64,000 bases of DNA, taken from contig JAKCPI010027497.1 in assembly GCA_023213315.1 (NCBI GenBank), positions 32,976 through 96,975 of the forward strand, in the 5' to 3' direction. The position numbers and the translations under genes are program-made. Position 1 is the first letter of the stretch. Every line of letters begins with the position of its first letter. The DNA is from Euborellia annulipes. Its lineage: Eukaryota; Arthropoda; Insecta; Dermaptera; Anisolabididae. Below the pieces are notes generated by a model. It was given only the letters and a program-made list of their open reading frames with translations, did not search any database and was not told the origin of the DNA. Positions 26,701 to 44,975 of the stretch are shown here, one piece after another.

Positions 26701-27030
26701 GTGGTTGTAGTGGTCGTGGTTGTTGGTTTTTTGGTGGTAGTAGTAGAGGTAGGTAGCGTTGTGGGAGGTGTAGTAGGTTTGGTTGTAGGACCCTCTGAAG
26801 AAGAAGTTGAATTAGGGGTAGTAACTGGTGGATCCTCTTCTATCTTGCTTGAAATGGATTCATGCTCTTCAGGCGGAATTTTAAGTTTAGCATCTATCAA
26901 AAGAATTTTTTTATTTAGAGAAAATTGTATAATAATAAGTAAAACATTTTATATTACCATCTTGTGAATTAGCAATTGCCAAAAATAATGAAAAGCACAC
27001 AAAAAGTGTAATTTGCATTCTAAAATTCAT
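17743..27030 (-). CDS. CD164: CD164 / sialomucin core protein 24-like, 3 exons
   Basis: Type I membrane mucin of the endosome-lysosome and cell surface. Exons: 26958-27030, 26525-26893, 17743-17837, with GT-AG introns in one frame of 178 codons. The first exon encodes a signal peptide (MNFRMQITLFVCFSLFLAIA). The middle is a Thr/Ser/Pro mucin domain with long runs of Thr, as expected for O-glycosylation. The last exon begins with FIGG across the junction, gives one transmembrane helix and ends KARTERNYHTL, where YHTL is the Yxx-hydrophobic lysosomal sorting signal typical of this family. The 8.7-kb second intron is filled with nested transposons. The gene is head-to-head with ZC4H2 (580 bp between starts). 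Confidence 0.93.
18017..18208. mobile_element. hAT-like MITE with perfect 8-bp target duplication
   Basis: Ends CATGGGCGTAACTAG and CTAGTTACGCCCATG are exact inverted repeats of 15 bp. Flanks 18009-18016 and 18209-18216 are both AATATCAG. The interior is G-rich then C-rich and noncoding. Eight-base duplications and this terminus fit the hAT superfamily. Confidence 0.85.
18226..18735 (-). repeat. R1 dispersed repeat, truncated
   Basis: Hairpin end first (ATCTGGTGTGACTGG), then the R1 blocks up to the GACAGACAGACCATGTAGC stretch. The ACTTTCTCTTACC end is missing. It lies in CD164 intron 2. Confidence 0.65.
19415..19719. mobile_element. hAT-like MITE of a second family, with 8-bp duplication
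   Basis: Ends CAGTGTTTCCCAACC and AGTTGGGAACCAATG, flanked by CTCTAGAT on both sides (19407-19414 and 19720-19727). The interior holds GGCACCC and its complement near both ends. Noncoding. Confidence 0.8.
19737..19984. mobile_element. hAT-like MITE with perfect 8-bp duplication
   Basis: Ends CAAGGGCGGATACAGG and CCTCTGGATCCGCCCTTG, flanked by GTTGTAGG at 19729-19736 and 19985-19992. The interior includes the module with GTGCTGTGCGACGAGTCACA and CACCAGATT, also seen in the R1 hairpin. It lies 17 bp from the preceding MITE. Confidence 0.85.
20563..20673 (+). repeat. 5'-truncated SINE with 13-bp target duplication
   Basis: Starts GTCGTCAAAAGTCTTATATG, continues TTGCCGAAAAGACTG and the GTGTGAGTGTGAGTG stretch, and ends in poly(A). 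Both flanks are GAATAAGCAAAAA (20550-20562, 20674-20686), proving retrotransposition of a truncated copy. Confidence 0.8.
21545..21900 (-). mobile_element. single arm of a Penelope-like foldback element
   Basis: Similar to the arms at 42705-42980: AATAAGGAAGAAAGAAAAAGCG, TTTATTTCGTTTAATAATCA and TTCAAGCCGACGTTTCGGTC. The matching second arm is not present. It carries the best hammerhead motif of the window (21629-21670). Confidence 0.5.
21629..21670 (-). ncRNA. minimal type I hammerhead ribozyme, full consensus
   Basis: Minus strand in order: stem I 5' side AGCC (21669-21666), CTGATGA (21665-21659), stem II GGTC...GACC, GAAA (21641-21638), C-G and A-U closing a loopless stem III (ACGT), cleavage base C at 21634, stem I 3' side GGCT. 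Every invariant base is present. Cleavage would fall just after GTC. Minimal stem III hammerheads are known from Penelope-like elements. Activity is inferred. Confidence 0.75.
21962..22310 (+). repeat. tandem repeat, about 115 bp, nearly three copies
   Basis: Each unit has CCCCATTTGGTTTTTTCGC-like, AATAGACTCAGCGCSTC-like and ATATATTTTGATACCC segments. Copies differ by a few bases, and the third is partial. It lies inside the 2-kb hAT-like element. Confidence 0.6.
22415..22592 (+). repeat. degenerate tandem repeat with GGCCCCGGGGCCCT core
   Basis: Three units of about 65-85 bp with TTTGAGAGGCCCCGGGGCC and CTCAAGTAAAAAC. It lies inside the 2-kb hAT-like element. It would read as short hairpins. 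Confidence 0.5.
23347..23617. mobile_element. hAT-like MITE with perfect 8-bp duplication
   Basis: Ends CAGTGGCGGATCCAGAGG and CCCTGTATCCACTCTTG. Flanks 23339-23346 and 23618-23625 are both GGTCTAAA. Same family as 19737-19984 in reverse orientation, with the same internal CTGGAGTGACTGG module. Confidence 0.85.
24017..24257. mobile_element. hAT-like MITE with perfect 8-bp duplication
   Basis: Ends CATTGGCGTAGCCAG and CGGCTACGCCTATG, flanks ATTGGGAA on both sides (24009-24016, 24258-24265). The inside holds a short piece of R1 end sequence (ACTTTCTCTTACCC at about 24150). Confidence 0.85.
24650..24850 (-). mobile_element. Penelope-like foldback arm with damaged hammerhead
   Basis: Contains GTCGAGCAGCTATGA, TTCTTTATTTGAGAACCC and GCGACGTTTCGGTCGAC. 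The hammerhead at about 24733-24773 (minus) has stem II GGTCG/CGACC and GAAACGTC, but the C of CTGAAGA is lost (ATGAAGA). Only one arm is seen. Confidence 0.45.
24905..25295. mobile_element. hAT-like MITE with perfect 8-bp duplication
   Basis: Ends CAGTGGCGTAGCG and CGCTACGCCACTG are exact inverted repeats. Flanks 24897-24904 and 25296-25303 are both GTAGGTAT. Near 24998 a second terminus (CAGGGGCGTATATAG) appears inside, suggesting a nested or composite copy. Confidence 0.85.
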
Positions 27031-27609
27031 TTTTAATAAATTAGTGCAAATAGTATTAAATATTTAAAAAAACGTTAAAAATCCGGAAGTGTTCTACGCA
27101 GCAAGACAGAAAGTTACAAGAGGTAAAAATTCAGAAAGAAATATGAGAGAAATGCAATGGACGGCGATACGTCACATCTGACGTAAACTTAATTTTAATA
27201 CCAACTAATAATAATAAAAAACATATTAATTATTTCTAACTTAAATTATCTTTATTTTAATCGTATCTTCATTTGCCTTAAAAACTAATTAATAATTAAT
27301 CGAAATTTATTTTTTAAAAATCAATTATATCTTTTAAAAATGTGATGTTGGCATTATCTAGCATGGTGGAAGTCCGTTAATAAGTTCATGATATCCTTCT
27401 TAACTTATTTTTTATATCTATGGAAAAACTTTTTTTTAAGATGGCTTCCAATACTTGATTTAGTATATTAAAAATCAATTTTCATATTTTCCATATTTAC
27501 AAGTGTATATATATATATATATATATATTTTTTAATTTGTGAAAAATATAAATGTAAACATTCATTTAGAAATATAACCTTAAGAAAAAACAATTTTAAA
27601 TAAAATACA
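27031..27609. promoter_or_regulatory. shared divergent promoter region of CD164 and ZC4H2
   Basis: 579 bp separate the two start codons. It includes an (AT)n run near 27508-27528 on the ZC4H2 side. No TATA box or other named site can be assigned with confidence. Confidence 0.4.
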
Positions 27610-31500
<3,891 letters not shown>

Positions 31501-31770
31501 GATAAGTTTAACATTTAACCAAACTAGATTAAAGGCAAATAGCCATTTGAATTCCAAATTAATTATAGAACTCAAACAGGAATACTATATAAAACTCCTC
31601 ATAAGTAATATGTTTAGGGTATTGCATCATTTTTTGCTGTTTTAAAAATTCATAAATATCAAATTTTAAATTAAATTTTTGAAGATCTAAAAAGTAAAAT
31701 AAGCCAATATCTCAATTCATTCAATAATCTAAATTAATTATCCAATAAGGGAAAAACATTTTTTATTTTA

Positions 31771-31929
31771 CAAATTTTGTATGTTTATTTTGCTGGTAGG
31801 CAAGTCCCCTCCCCTGTCTCTCGGGAGTTGAATTTCCGCTTATCTCAGGTATCGGTGTGGTTTGAAACATGGTGGTTGAGCCCATGTTTTCGTTTGACCC
31901 ATGTAAAATAAACATACTCACAAAATTTT
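31771..31929. mobile_element. short MITE-like inverted-repeat element
   Basis: Ends TTTGTATGTTTATTTT and AAAATAAACATACTCACAAA are inverted repeats. The interior is GC-richer. No target duplication was resolved. Confidence 0.4.
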
Positions 31930-31980
31930 TTAAATATACCTCTGGCCATTCAAGTCCGAATCGAGGCATTTTCAATTAAA

Positions 31981-32118
31981 TTATTCTCGAAAACGCCCGT
32001 GGGCCTGGCAAAAAGAATGGGCAACAGCTACCAAGATCAATAGTGTTAAGCAAAGAAGTGCTGAAAATAGGGATAGGTGGCCCCCAAAGGCAATTGTTGA
32101 ACGTCCGCCGGAAGCCAT
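31981..32118 (-). CDS. possible small secreted peptide ORF (45 codons)
   Basis: ATG to stop without introns. The N-terminal part MASGGRSTIAFGGHLSLFSA is followed by a strongly hydrophobic LLCLTLLILVAVA segment that looks like a signal peptide or membrane anchor, then a short basic tail ending GRFRE. GC content is higher than the neighbours. No homolog recognised. A possible splice donor (GTGAGT) follows at about 31936, so it may be the first exon of something longer. Could be chance. Confidence 0.25.
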   Translation of the reverse strand: MASGGRSTIAFGGHLSLFSALLCLTLLILVAVAHSFCQAHGRFRE

Positions 32119-33040
32119 CGATAAAATTGTATTTAAATAATATAAATGAAATAAAAAGACTTGTTTGCCCGAATTATTTCATTTTCCCGTGTCAACATTT
32201 CGGGGACTAAACTAAAGTTGTTAGATTCCTGCTTATCCAACAACTGAAGGAGGCAGTGCTAAGAATTTTTTAACACATTTGTCCTGAAGATAGGTGAAAA
32301 TAAAATAATTCTAGCCGAAAACAAGTCTTTTATTTCATCTTCTATCAGTATTAAGGCCTCCTTCGCATTGTCTTTTATATTTGGACTTCTACCTAATATA
32401 AATTTAATAAATTTGTAAAGTCAAATGGCCTCAGCAGCCGAAATGATTTTAAAAAAAGTCTCGAAAAGTTTTTTATTTCAAATTATTCTAAAATATTTAT
32501 AATTAAAAGAATACAAGGCTCAAATTATTGCTCAATATGGTCTACATAAAGTAAAGCCAATTAAAAAAAAAAAAAAATTAAATTTTCTGCTATGCAATCA
32601 CCAAGCTACCTTGGTATAGTCGCACCAGCAAAGACCTTTAAGTTCTAAGTTTTGGTACTTCTGGGACAACGATGATAGGCTAATATACATTTATTTATAT
32701 TAATTTTTTTACCTGTTAATGATAAATAAGTACCTTACTTACAGCCCCGATCCTATTAGACTTTCACTTAACTAGCATTTAGGATCAAAGACTGGACCGA
32801 ATTTTCCCACCGTTTCCCACTCAAACTTTCTTTGAAACTAAGACGTCGACAGATATAAATAAATTTGCACTTATTAAAATAAAAATATGTAAATTAAAAA
32901 AAAAACATATTTGGAGGAATTATATATGATTAATAATCTTAAAAACGATGTTACTCCTGTATATAATATACAGGGTTATTACAAATTATTGAAGCGATTT
33001 CACAGCTCTACAATAACTTTATTAATTGACATATTTTCAC

Positions 33041-33340
33041 TAGGGCTCTGCAAAATAATCATTAATCGATTATTTTCTTAAGAAATGATCGATTATAAAA
33101 AATATTAATCGATAATTTCGATTACTTTCGGGAAATATGCGTTTGAAAAGATGAGATGAAACTCGTATACTAAAAAAAAGGTCAAATGATTTTCACGAGA
33201 GAGAAAAATGGATATTTTACTAGAGAAAAAAAGGTATAACCGATTAATTTTTCGCCTGGTCCAATAATCGATTAATCGTAATAATCTATTAATTTTCATA
33301 ATGATAATTGATTATTTTTTTCCATAATCGAACACCCCCA
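33041..33340. mobile_element. hAT-like element nested in the mariner relic
   Basis: Ends TAGGGCTCTGC and GAACACCCCCA. Flanks ATTTTCAC (33033-33040) and ATTGTCAC (33341-33348) differ by one base and rejoin the mariner arm when removed. The interior has ATCGATTA palindromic blocks and no ORF. Confidence 0.65.
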
Positions 33341-33526
33341 ATTGTCACAGGGCTTTGCAAACATATAGAAAAACTCCAAAAGTTTTTTTGGCATTTACAA
33401 ATGTTCGATATGTGCCCCCATATGGGTACATCAAGCCGTTAATCAAGTTCGTCCCAGAATTTGTAGTTTTTTTTTTTTTTTTTTAGGCCGTCAAACTGAT
33501 AATCAAGTTCGGCGCAGCATGTTAAT

Positions 33527-33730
33527 GTGTTCAAAAGCACTAATGATGCGAACCCGCAGTTCAGGCCCGTTCCATGGTATATGAAAGATTCTGTATTTAC
33601 ATCTCCTCTACCAAGAAACTTGCCAGAACCGCGAGCTCGCATCAACAGTGGTTTTGAACACATATATAGGGACATGCGGCGCCGAGTGTGGAACGAACTT
33701 GATTATCGGCTTGATGTCAGTAGACACTAG
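33527..33730 (+). pseudogene. C-terminal fragment of a mariner/Tc1-type transposase
   Basis: A 67-codon ORF with PLPRNLPEPRARINSGFEHI and RRRVWNELDYRLDVSRH, the typical C-terminal tail of IS630/mariner-like transposases. The DDE/D catalytic region is absent, so it is a relic. Confidence 0.7.
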
Positions 33731-34529
33731 GACACTTATCAAACATTTGTAAATGCCAAAAAAAAAAAACTTTTTGAGTTTTCCTGTGTGTGCAGTGCCC
33801 TGTGACAATATGTCAAATAAAGTTATTGAGGGGCTGAGAAATCGCTTCAATCATTTGTAATTGTAATCATTTGTAATAATGTAATGTAAACCCTCTAATT
33901 TCTAAAAAAAATTATTTGTAGTTTTATTCAGTTATATGCGCTATTTGACGGCCTAAAAACAAAACTACAAATATTTTTTTTTTTTAGAAATTCAATATAT
34001 ATGATTATTCTGGTTCTGGAAAAGAAACCTATTTCTACTTATAGACAGAAAACTAACAATTTTTATATTTTTATAATTTAAATATTATAATACTGAACAC
34101 AAAAACATTTATAATATTTGCCAAATTTAGTATAAAAAATTTGACAAATGATATGAAATTTTTGATCAATAATTTATTATTAAATAATATATTTATATTT
34201 TGAATATTTTTTATAATCATTTTTATTTAATTTATTTATGCTCTATGGCTGCTCTACTTATCAGTTTTTGTAATGAATGAATCTTTTTTTTCAACAAAAC
34301 TTTTTTATTTTAATTGTTAAATTTAATAAAAGCAAAATTTAATTGATTTCTATTTTTATATATATAAATTGTAAAATCAAATTTTACAATTATAAATTTA
34401 TGCCCATTTGCACCAAAACATCTTGGACCTTAAGCTTGCCTTGACCTAAAAAGCGAAATGTGGCATTTTACCTATTCAGCTATTGTTATATATTTATTTG
34501 AAATAAATATATCTTATTGTTATTAACTT

Positions 34530-34860
34530 TGCCCATCAACCGTAGGTTGGACAGGTAAAGTTAATGTAATCGTAAAAAAAATCGAAATTTTTCTGAAGCT
34601 GCCAAAATGCGTTTTGAGGTCCTCTGAATCCATTTAAGAAGTTTTTGGAATGATGTCTGTGTGTGTGTGTGTGTGTGTGTCTGTGGTAATTTTTTTCGTC
34701 AACGAAATCTCAAAAACTATTCACCCAATTGTTTTGAAATTTTGCACACATAAACTAGAGGTAAAGCTTAAGAACTGAAAAGCTTTTGGTAAACATTGGA
34801 CCATTAGGGGGGCTCTAGGGGGGGGGGGGGGGGGGACAAAAATTTTTTTCTTACATAACC
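34530..34860 (+). repeat. R1-related repeat (second type)
   Basis: Contains TTGCCCATCAACCGTAGGTTG, AAAATGCGTTTTGAGGTCC and a (GT)n run at about 34658-34680. The same type recurs at 58305-58610. It shares the GTTTTGAGGTCCYCTGAATCC block with R1 and otherwise differs. Confidence 0.5.
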
Positions 34861-35092
34861 TATAATTTTTTTTATATATTCAGAAACTAGACTTCCTCCC
34901 GAGTAAAATGAATAATGAAATGATAATAATGAAAATAATAAAAAATGATATATAATATCGATTGAAGCTGATGAGTGATGCCGAGAGAAATTGTAGACCG
35001 AAATCTCCTCAACCAACGCTGACTTTTCGGCAAGGGTGTAGGAAGGGAAAAACAAAATGAAAAAAATTTTTTATTTTCCCCAATGAGTCTAT

Positions 35093-35137
35093 TTCCTGAT
35101 ATTTCGAAGGCACATAGGCTCTTCTTCTTCAGAGGAA
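35093..35137 (-). ncRNA. minimal type I hammerhead ribozyme, full consensus
   Basis: Minus strand: stem I TTCCT/AGGAA (5 bp), CTGAAGA (35132-35126), stem II GAAG/CTTC, GAAA (35105-35102), stem III as A-T and T-A (AT/AT), cleavage base C at 35098. The second stem III pair is U-A where the other copies have C-G, a paired change. The surrounding sequence looks like a foldback arm. Confidence 0.65.
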
Positions 35138-36042
35138 GCTGAAAACAATACAATGTTAACAAAAAAGTATTCTTAATAATAATATATATATAATATCTAT
35201 AACATCGGACCATTAGGGGGGCTCTAGGGGGGGGGGGGGGGGACAAAAATTTTTGCAAATATTTTTATCTTGAATAGTGGATGGGCAAAGTTGTGCGCTC
35301 GGCTTAGTCCGACCCTTTATTATTTAGGCGACACAGGCAGAAATAGAGGATATTAAGACCCGATTTCCTGATATCAAATTCAATTGTAAGATGTAAGATG
35401 AGCTTAAGATCTTAGATATGTTGATGTAAATGGGCATTAGTGAATATTAAAAAAAATAATTGAAACTTTTATAAAAATTTCATATTTATTTGACAACTTT
35501 AATTTAAATTTTGACTCCTTGATACAAGTAAATAAATTTGTTGGGCGTTAGTTGATTTAATTAATCAACTGATTAAATTAAATTATCAGTTTAATACAAA
35601 TTGTTCGTTTTATAAATCAAAGACATTTTAAGTGATAAATGAATCTCATTTTATTCATTTATTAATATAATTACAGTCTTAAAAAAATGAGTTTTGATAT
35701 TTTAATCCTAGTATTATACTTATTCTAATAGTATTATATATTCATCTAAATAAATTATATATATCCATATACATAATATATATAAAAGCTTTTTTGAATA
35801 AATTTTGATGTCATGTGTGCAAATAATAAAGAATATACAAAAATTTATTGCATTTTTAATGCTATTTTAATTTTAGTAAATTATAAATTAAAATTATCTT
35901 TTATATGAACAAATATAAAAATAAGTATTTAAATATTCAGTTAACAAAAAAATGTCATGAGAACAAAGTCTAGTTGAGTATTTTGTAATTACATAAAAAA
36001 AAAAAACAATTTCTAATAGTAAAATGGGAAAATTATGTTAAA

Positions 36043-40642
<4,600 letters not shown>

Positions 40643-41313
40643 TTTTATGTCCTTCTTTCTATCTAAAAAAAAAATTAAATTCATATTAATTAATGAGATG
40701 TTTATAGATTCTTTTATAGATAAAAACATTATATAAACAAGGAAGAGATTAAAAGTTAATATTTAATACTAGTTAGGATGTTATTCTGTTGCAAAATATT
40801 TAAATTAAAAAAAAAAATTCGAAACAACTCTAGCAATATTGAAAATTTAAAGAAGTTTTCTTGTTTGATTGATGTAAAAAATAAATGGTAAATAGTAAAA
40901 ACTATTTTTTAACCATTTATCTTTTATTCCTTATATCAAATCAAATAAGAAAATTTCTTTATATATTCTATATTCAAATTCAACTGTTTCTCTTATCTTA
41001 TAAAGTTTTTAATTCTTAAGTCATTATGTATGAATTAGAAGGTTTTAGATATATATATATATATATATATACATATAAAAGCAATGAATTTTTCTTTTGC
41101 ATTCTTTATAACTACTAGAGCAATTATAATAAAAGTAATTAAAGTTTAAATAATTTTAAAAAAATCTTAGCTTCATTAAGAGAGAAGGTTGAGCAAAGAC
41201 ACACAAAAAAAAAATTCGACGCAATATTAAAGCTCACATGAAATTTAAAAAAAAAAAAAAACTATATAAATGCTTGAAAAAAAATTCAATATAGGGAAAA
41301 TATTGACTTACTT

Positions 41314-41480
41314 TTATATTCCAATCTTCAAACTTCTATTAAATTAAATGAGGATTAAAAAAAATAATATAAGAGAGTTGAACAAAAGAAGGATAACTCA
41401 CTACAACCTAATTATTCAATGACAAAAACTGAACAACATAGATTTATCCTTTGTGCTCTCATATTTATATCAGCTGACAT
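41314..41480 (-). promoter_or_regulatory. probable cathepsin L promoter and non-coding first exon
   Basis: On the minus strand GATATAAATATGAGAGC (about 41457-41473) contains a TATA-like box, followed about 30 bp on by a probable start site. A good splice donor (AAAAG/TAAGT) lies near 41309-41314 and pairs with the AG 20 bp before the ATG at 40642. Inferred from sequence only. Confidence 0.45.
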
Positions 41481-41987
41481 AGTATAACCAACTTAGTCAT
41501 ATTTAACTCAAAAAAAAAATTACATACAATTTTTTTTTTTAATTAATAAATTTTTTTTTAATTATTAATAAAATTAGAAGTAAAAATAATATTAATCAAA
41601 AAATAAAATAATTGTTAAAAAATATTTTAATAAAGAAAGTTGGCTAAATTTGCAAGTCTCATTCTTTTGGCTCGAGTTTTGAAATTAATTATATATTTTC
41701 TTTGTTTATCATCATATAATTTAAATAGGCCCTTAAAATTAATTAAATTAGAGGATTTAGAAAAAAATAATTTACTAGCATACTATTAATTTTGGGTTTT
41801 TATATATTTCTAAAACATTTTAAGCTGAAAATATCATTAGAAAATGACTATCGTTCTTCGTTCTTTTTTGCCATAGTTTGATAGACTCATATTATGAACT
41901 AGTTCAGCTACTTCCATGAACTGAATAATTTTGACTAATTTGATTTAGTTTTTTATTCAAAATACCTGAAAGGTATTAATATTTAAA

Positions 41988-43329
41988 ATGTCAACTTCAG
42001 AACAAAATATCGCAGAAAATGCAAAAATTCGTCAAGCAATGCGAAGAGAATACATTCGTCAAATATATGATCCTTATAGAAATATGACAGGAGAAGGAGG
42101 ACATATTGTGAGTATTTTTGGTTATCATATAATCGTAAATATTTTTAAAATTAAAAAAAAATATAAATTAATTTTATGTAAGTGAAGAAATATATTTACA
42201 TTATTCTTTCTAAGACTTCTTCAAACAAATATTTGACTAATTAATTAATTAGGAGAAAATAATTTTGCCAATATTTTCAATCTACTCACACATTTTAAAT
42301 TTTCAAAATGGAAATATAATAATTAAGGAGAAATATGATAATTATTATTCAACAAATAAATTTTGAAAACTTAATGAATTGTGAACTCTTAATATAAAAA
42401 GAATTTTAATAAATTTAAATCTAATTATGTTTAGTAGAAGGGGTAGGTCGATTCGGTCCAATAAAAACATATAAAAAATAATTTTATATATTTTTTATTT
42501 TTTATATGTTTTTATTGGACTGAATCGACCTACCCCTTCTACTAATTACCAAGACAGTCCTGGCGAGTTTTCACTAATTATGTTTTAATAAATCAAACCA
42601 ATCACTTGCCAACTATCGTTAATTAAAAAAAACTATATTATCATATCATTTATTTATCAATATTTAATAAAATAGATTATTAGTGTGAGGCAGATGACTG
42701 AGTAGATCTTGTAGTAAGGAATAAAGAAAGAGCGAATGCAGTTATTTTTATTTCGTTTATTGACACTTCAAGCCGACTTTTCGGTCAGATTTGCGACCAT
42801 CGTCAAAACTCAGGAATGTAGTGGGTCATATAACTCCTCAAAAAGTCAAACTTTTGAGGAGTTTTATTGACCCACTTCAGTCTTGACGATGGTCGCAAAT
42901 CTGACCGAAACGTCGGCTTGAAGTGCCTAACAAACGAAATAAAAATAGCTGCATTCGCTTTCCTTATTCCTTGCTATAAGATAGATTATAAAGACTGAAC
43001 ATAGATAATAATCACATTAATCTCTTTATAAAGTTTGATTCAGGTATTCAACGTTTCATGACAGCTCGTATTTGCTCTTATCACACCTTCAAACAATCTC
43101 CACAATCGGCGATTTTCGCTTTGGGATTTCTAGTTTTTCCTTTAATCGGTTATGGTTATCTCTTAAAATCCAGTCGGGTGAGTCAACATCACATGCTAGT
43201 CTTATCAATAAATTATTTATTTATTCAAATCACGAGACCACGAGATTTCCTTTGTTTTAGGAGAAACAAGAGGAGAAATATCGAACTGGACAAGTTGCCT
43301 ATAAAGATAGAAAAAATAAATTCATATAA
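41988..43329 (+). CDS. NDUFB4: NADH dehydrogenase (complex I) subunit NDUFB4-like, 3 exons
   Basis: Accessory subunit of the complex I membrane arm in the mitochondrial inner membrane. Exons 41988-42107, 43034-43177, 43261-43329, phase 0, 110 residues. The N-terminal RREYIRQIYDPYRNMTGEGG is followed by FDSGIQRFMTAR, one transmembrane helix at about 65-84 (AIFALGFLVFPLIGYGYLLK) and the conserved RTGQVAYKDRKNKFI tail. The exon 2 acceptor is set at 43033 because it restores FDSGIQRF, which the family has here; an acceptor 10 bp later would break the frame. Intron 1 holds a perfect palindrome and a foldback element. AATAAA lies at 43447. Head-to-head with cathepsin L. Confidence 0.9.
42434..42543. 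repeat. near-perfect palindrome, arms about 50 bp
   Basis: TAGAAGGGGTAGGTCGATTC through AATAAAAACATATAAAAAAT and its complement, with a short AT-rich centre and one mismatch (GGTCC/GGACT). Would form a long hairpin in the NDUFB4 pre-mRNA. Could be a MITE or a small-RNA source. Confidence 0.7.
42705..42980. mobile_element. Penelope-like foldback element
   Basis: Arms of about 110 bp (TAAGGAATAAAGAAAGAGCG to TCGCAAATCTGACC) in inverted orientation around AGTCAAACTTTTGAGG-like sequence. Flanks both contain ATAGATTAT. The plus-strand hammerhead at 42879-42918 has stem II GGTC/GACC and GAAACGTC, but C3 is T (TTGACGA). Confidence 0.6.
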
Positions 43330-43929
43330 AAATTTAATATTTATTTTTAGATTTAAAATTTGGATTAGTTGTTATATTTTACAAAACTCTTTATTATAAC
43401 AATTATATTAGAGTGAATTGTATATTCTAATAATTTTGCGTTATATAATAAATAATATATATAGTCAAACATATATTTTATATCCTCCTTTATTTCCTTT
43501 AATTAATTATAATATTTTTATGTTATTTTAATAACACTACTCAGCATTTTAAATTTTTATGTGAAAATCAGAATCATAAAAAAACAAAAATTTAAAATAT
43601 ATTTTTAATATTAAGTCGACTAAAAAATTTCATTGTTTGTAAGGGGAATCAAATTTTTTAAGGACTGTCGGCCAAAAATGAATAATTTTTACGCATTATA
43701 AAAAATGAATTTGTGGAATGCTCAGCTATTGTGTCATATTGGTGGGTAAAATTAACGATTTGCAAAACATCTGTTGAGGATGATTCCATGTCACTAGGAT
43801 CGAAATATCTACAAATAAACGGATAATAAGAAAAATTATTCATTTTTGGCAGTCGGTCCTTAAAATATTTCATTTTTGATGAATGGCCAAAAAATAATAA
43901 ATTATGACAAAGTTTATCGATTCGATCAG

Positions 43930-44553
43930 CAAACAACTTTCTCTTACCTTAGGTAATTGAAAGTTGTGCTCTGTGCTTGTCACACTATATTTTTTTGTGT
44001 CGACATATATTTAGTTTCCGACAGTATGACGGTACATTCGGGAGATGTAACATTTTTAAGTATGGAAAAATATTTATATTTTGTTACCATAGCAACTCTT
44101 TTCTACTATCTTTCCTATGAAGTATAAAGAGGAAAGTGATCTTCAGAAGATTTCAATGGCAAAATGAGTATATAAATTTTAAAGAGCATCTAAAAAATAA
44201 TTGATTTTTGATCAAAATGGTTGGAGCGAATTTTAAGAAAAGGTGCATCAGTAAAGTACTAGTACTGTTTGGTTGATTTTATTCAAAACCTTCATTTTAC
44301 GTCTCAGGGTGGTGCCTAACTTAAATATAAAATTTCAGTCTCCTAACTCTTTTCGTTCTTGAGATTATTTTGTTAATGACAGACAGACACACACACACAC
44401 ACAGACAGACCATGTCGCGAAAACCACGTTTTTGGATTCAGGGGACCTCGAAATGTATAGGCCTATATATCCATAAAAATCTCGACATCGAATTTTTGAC
44501 ATGAATTCAATACTTTCTCTCTATATATTAACATATATAGGTAAGAGAAAGTA
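43930..44553 (-). repeat. R1 dispersed repeat, hairpin end truncated
   Basis: Starts within the hairpin (AACTTTCTCTTACCTTAGG) and runs through all R1 blocks to GGTAAGAGAAAGTAAAA. Nothing but repeat sequence is seen between NDUFB4 and this copy apart from AT-rich spacer. Confidence 0.7.
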
Positions 44554-44631
44554 AAAAGATCCTTTTCTTGATAATCAACAATGTTTGTTAATCAAATTTT
44601 TTTCATATTTTTATCGACAGTACAGTGAGAG

Positions 44632-44832
44632 CCAAAATTAAGCATCAATGAGTGGCCCTTGAAACGTTTACTTCAACGGATTATTCCATTATTTTTCTAA
44701 AAGAAGATAGAATTCTTTAATGGAATATTTCCACGGATTGGACCACGCTAATTTTCATTAAAACTTTTTCTTATTAAAATAAAAACAATGAAATAATCAC
44801 ATGTAAACTTAATTTTGGCATTCAAGCTACCA
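44632..44832. mobile_element. Tc1-like MITE relic
   Basis: TACAGTGAGAGCCAAAATT at the left and AATTTTGGCATTC at the right, with AAAACAATGAAATAATCACA shared with 46845-47043 and 48200-48352. Ends of the type TACAGTGxG fit Tc1-like elements. Confidence 0.5.
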
Positions 44833-44949
44833 CATATAACCTGCGAAGATGGCACAATAAGATTTCGCCGAAACGTCTCGATTGGGAATTGGTGTTTTAT
44901 TGGTTTAAACCGCCTTGGCTGCATCCTCGCAACTCTATTTGGTTGAGGT

Positions 44950-44975
44950 TTGTTATATATATATATATATATATA
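44950..44975 (+). repeat. (AT)n microsatellite
   Basis: About 12 AT units followed by AT-rich sequence. A similar run is at 41050-41072. Confidence 0.7.

Larger units (their letters stand above)
32971..33894. mobile_element. mariner-like transposon relic
   Basis: Outer ends CAGGGTTATTACAAATTATTG and the complement of it near 33840-33894, followed inside by long matching arms (TTGAAGCGATTTC, GGCATTTACAAATGTT, CAAGCCG-TAATCAAGTTCG-like). A transposase fragment lies at 33527-33730, and a hAT-like element is nested in the left arm. Defective. Confidence 0.65.

Noticed and set aside
26503..26967. 154-codon plus-strand ORF rich in Val and Gly
   Set aside because: It is the antisense shadow of the Thr-rich mucin exon of CD164, whose splice-linked exons support the minus strand.
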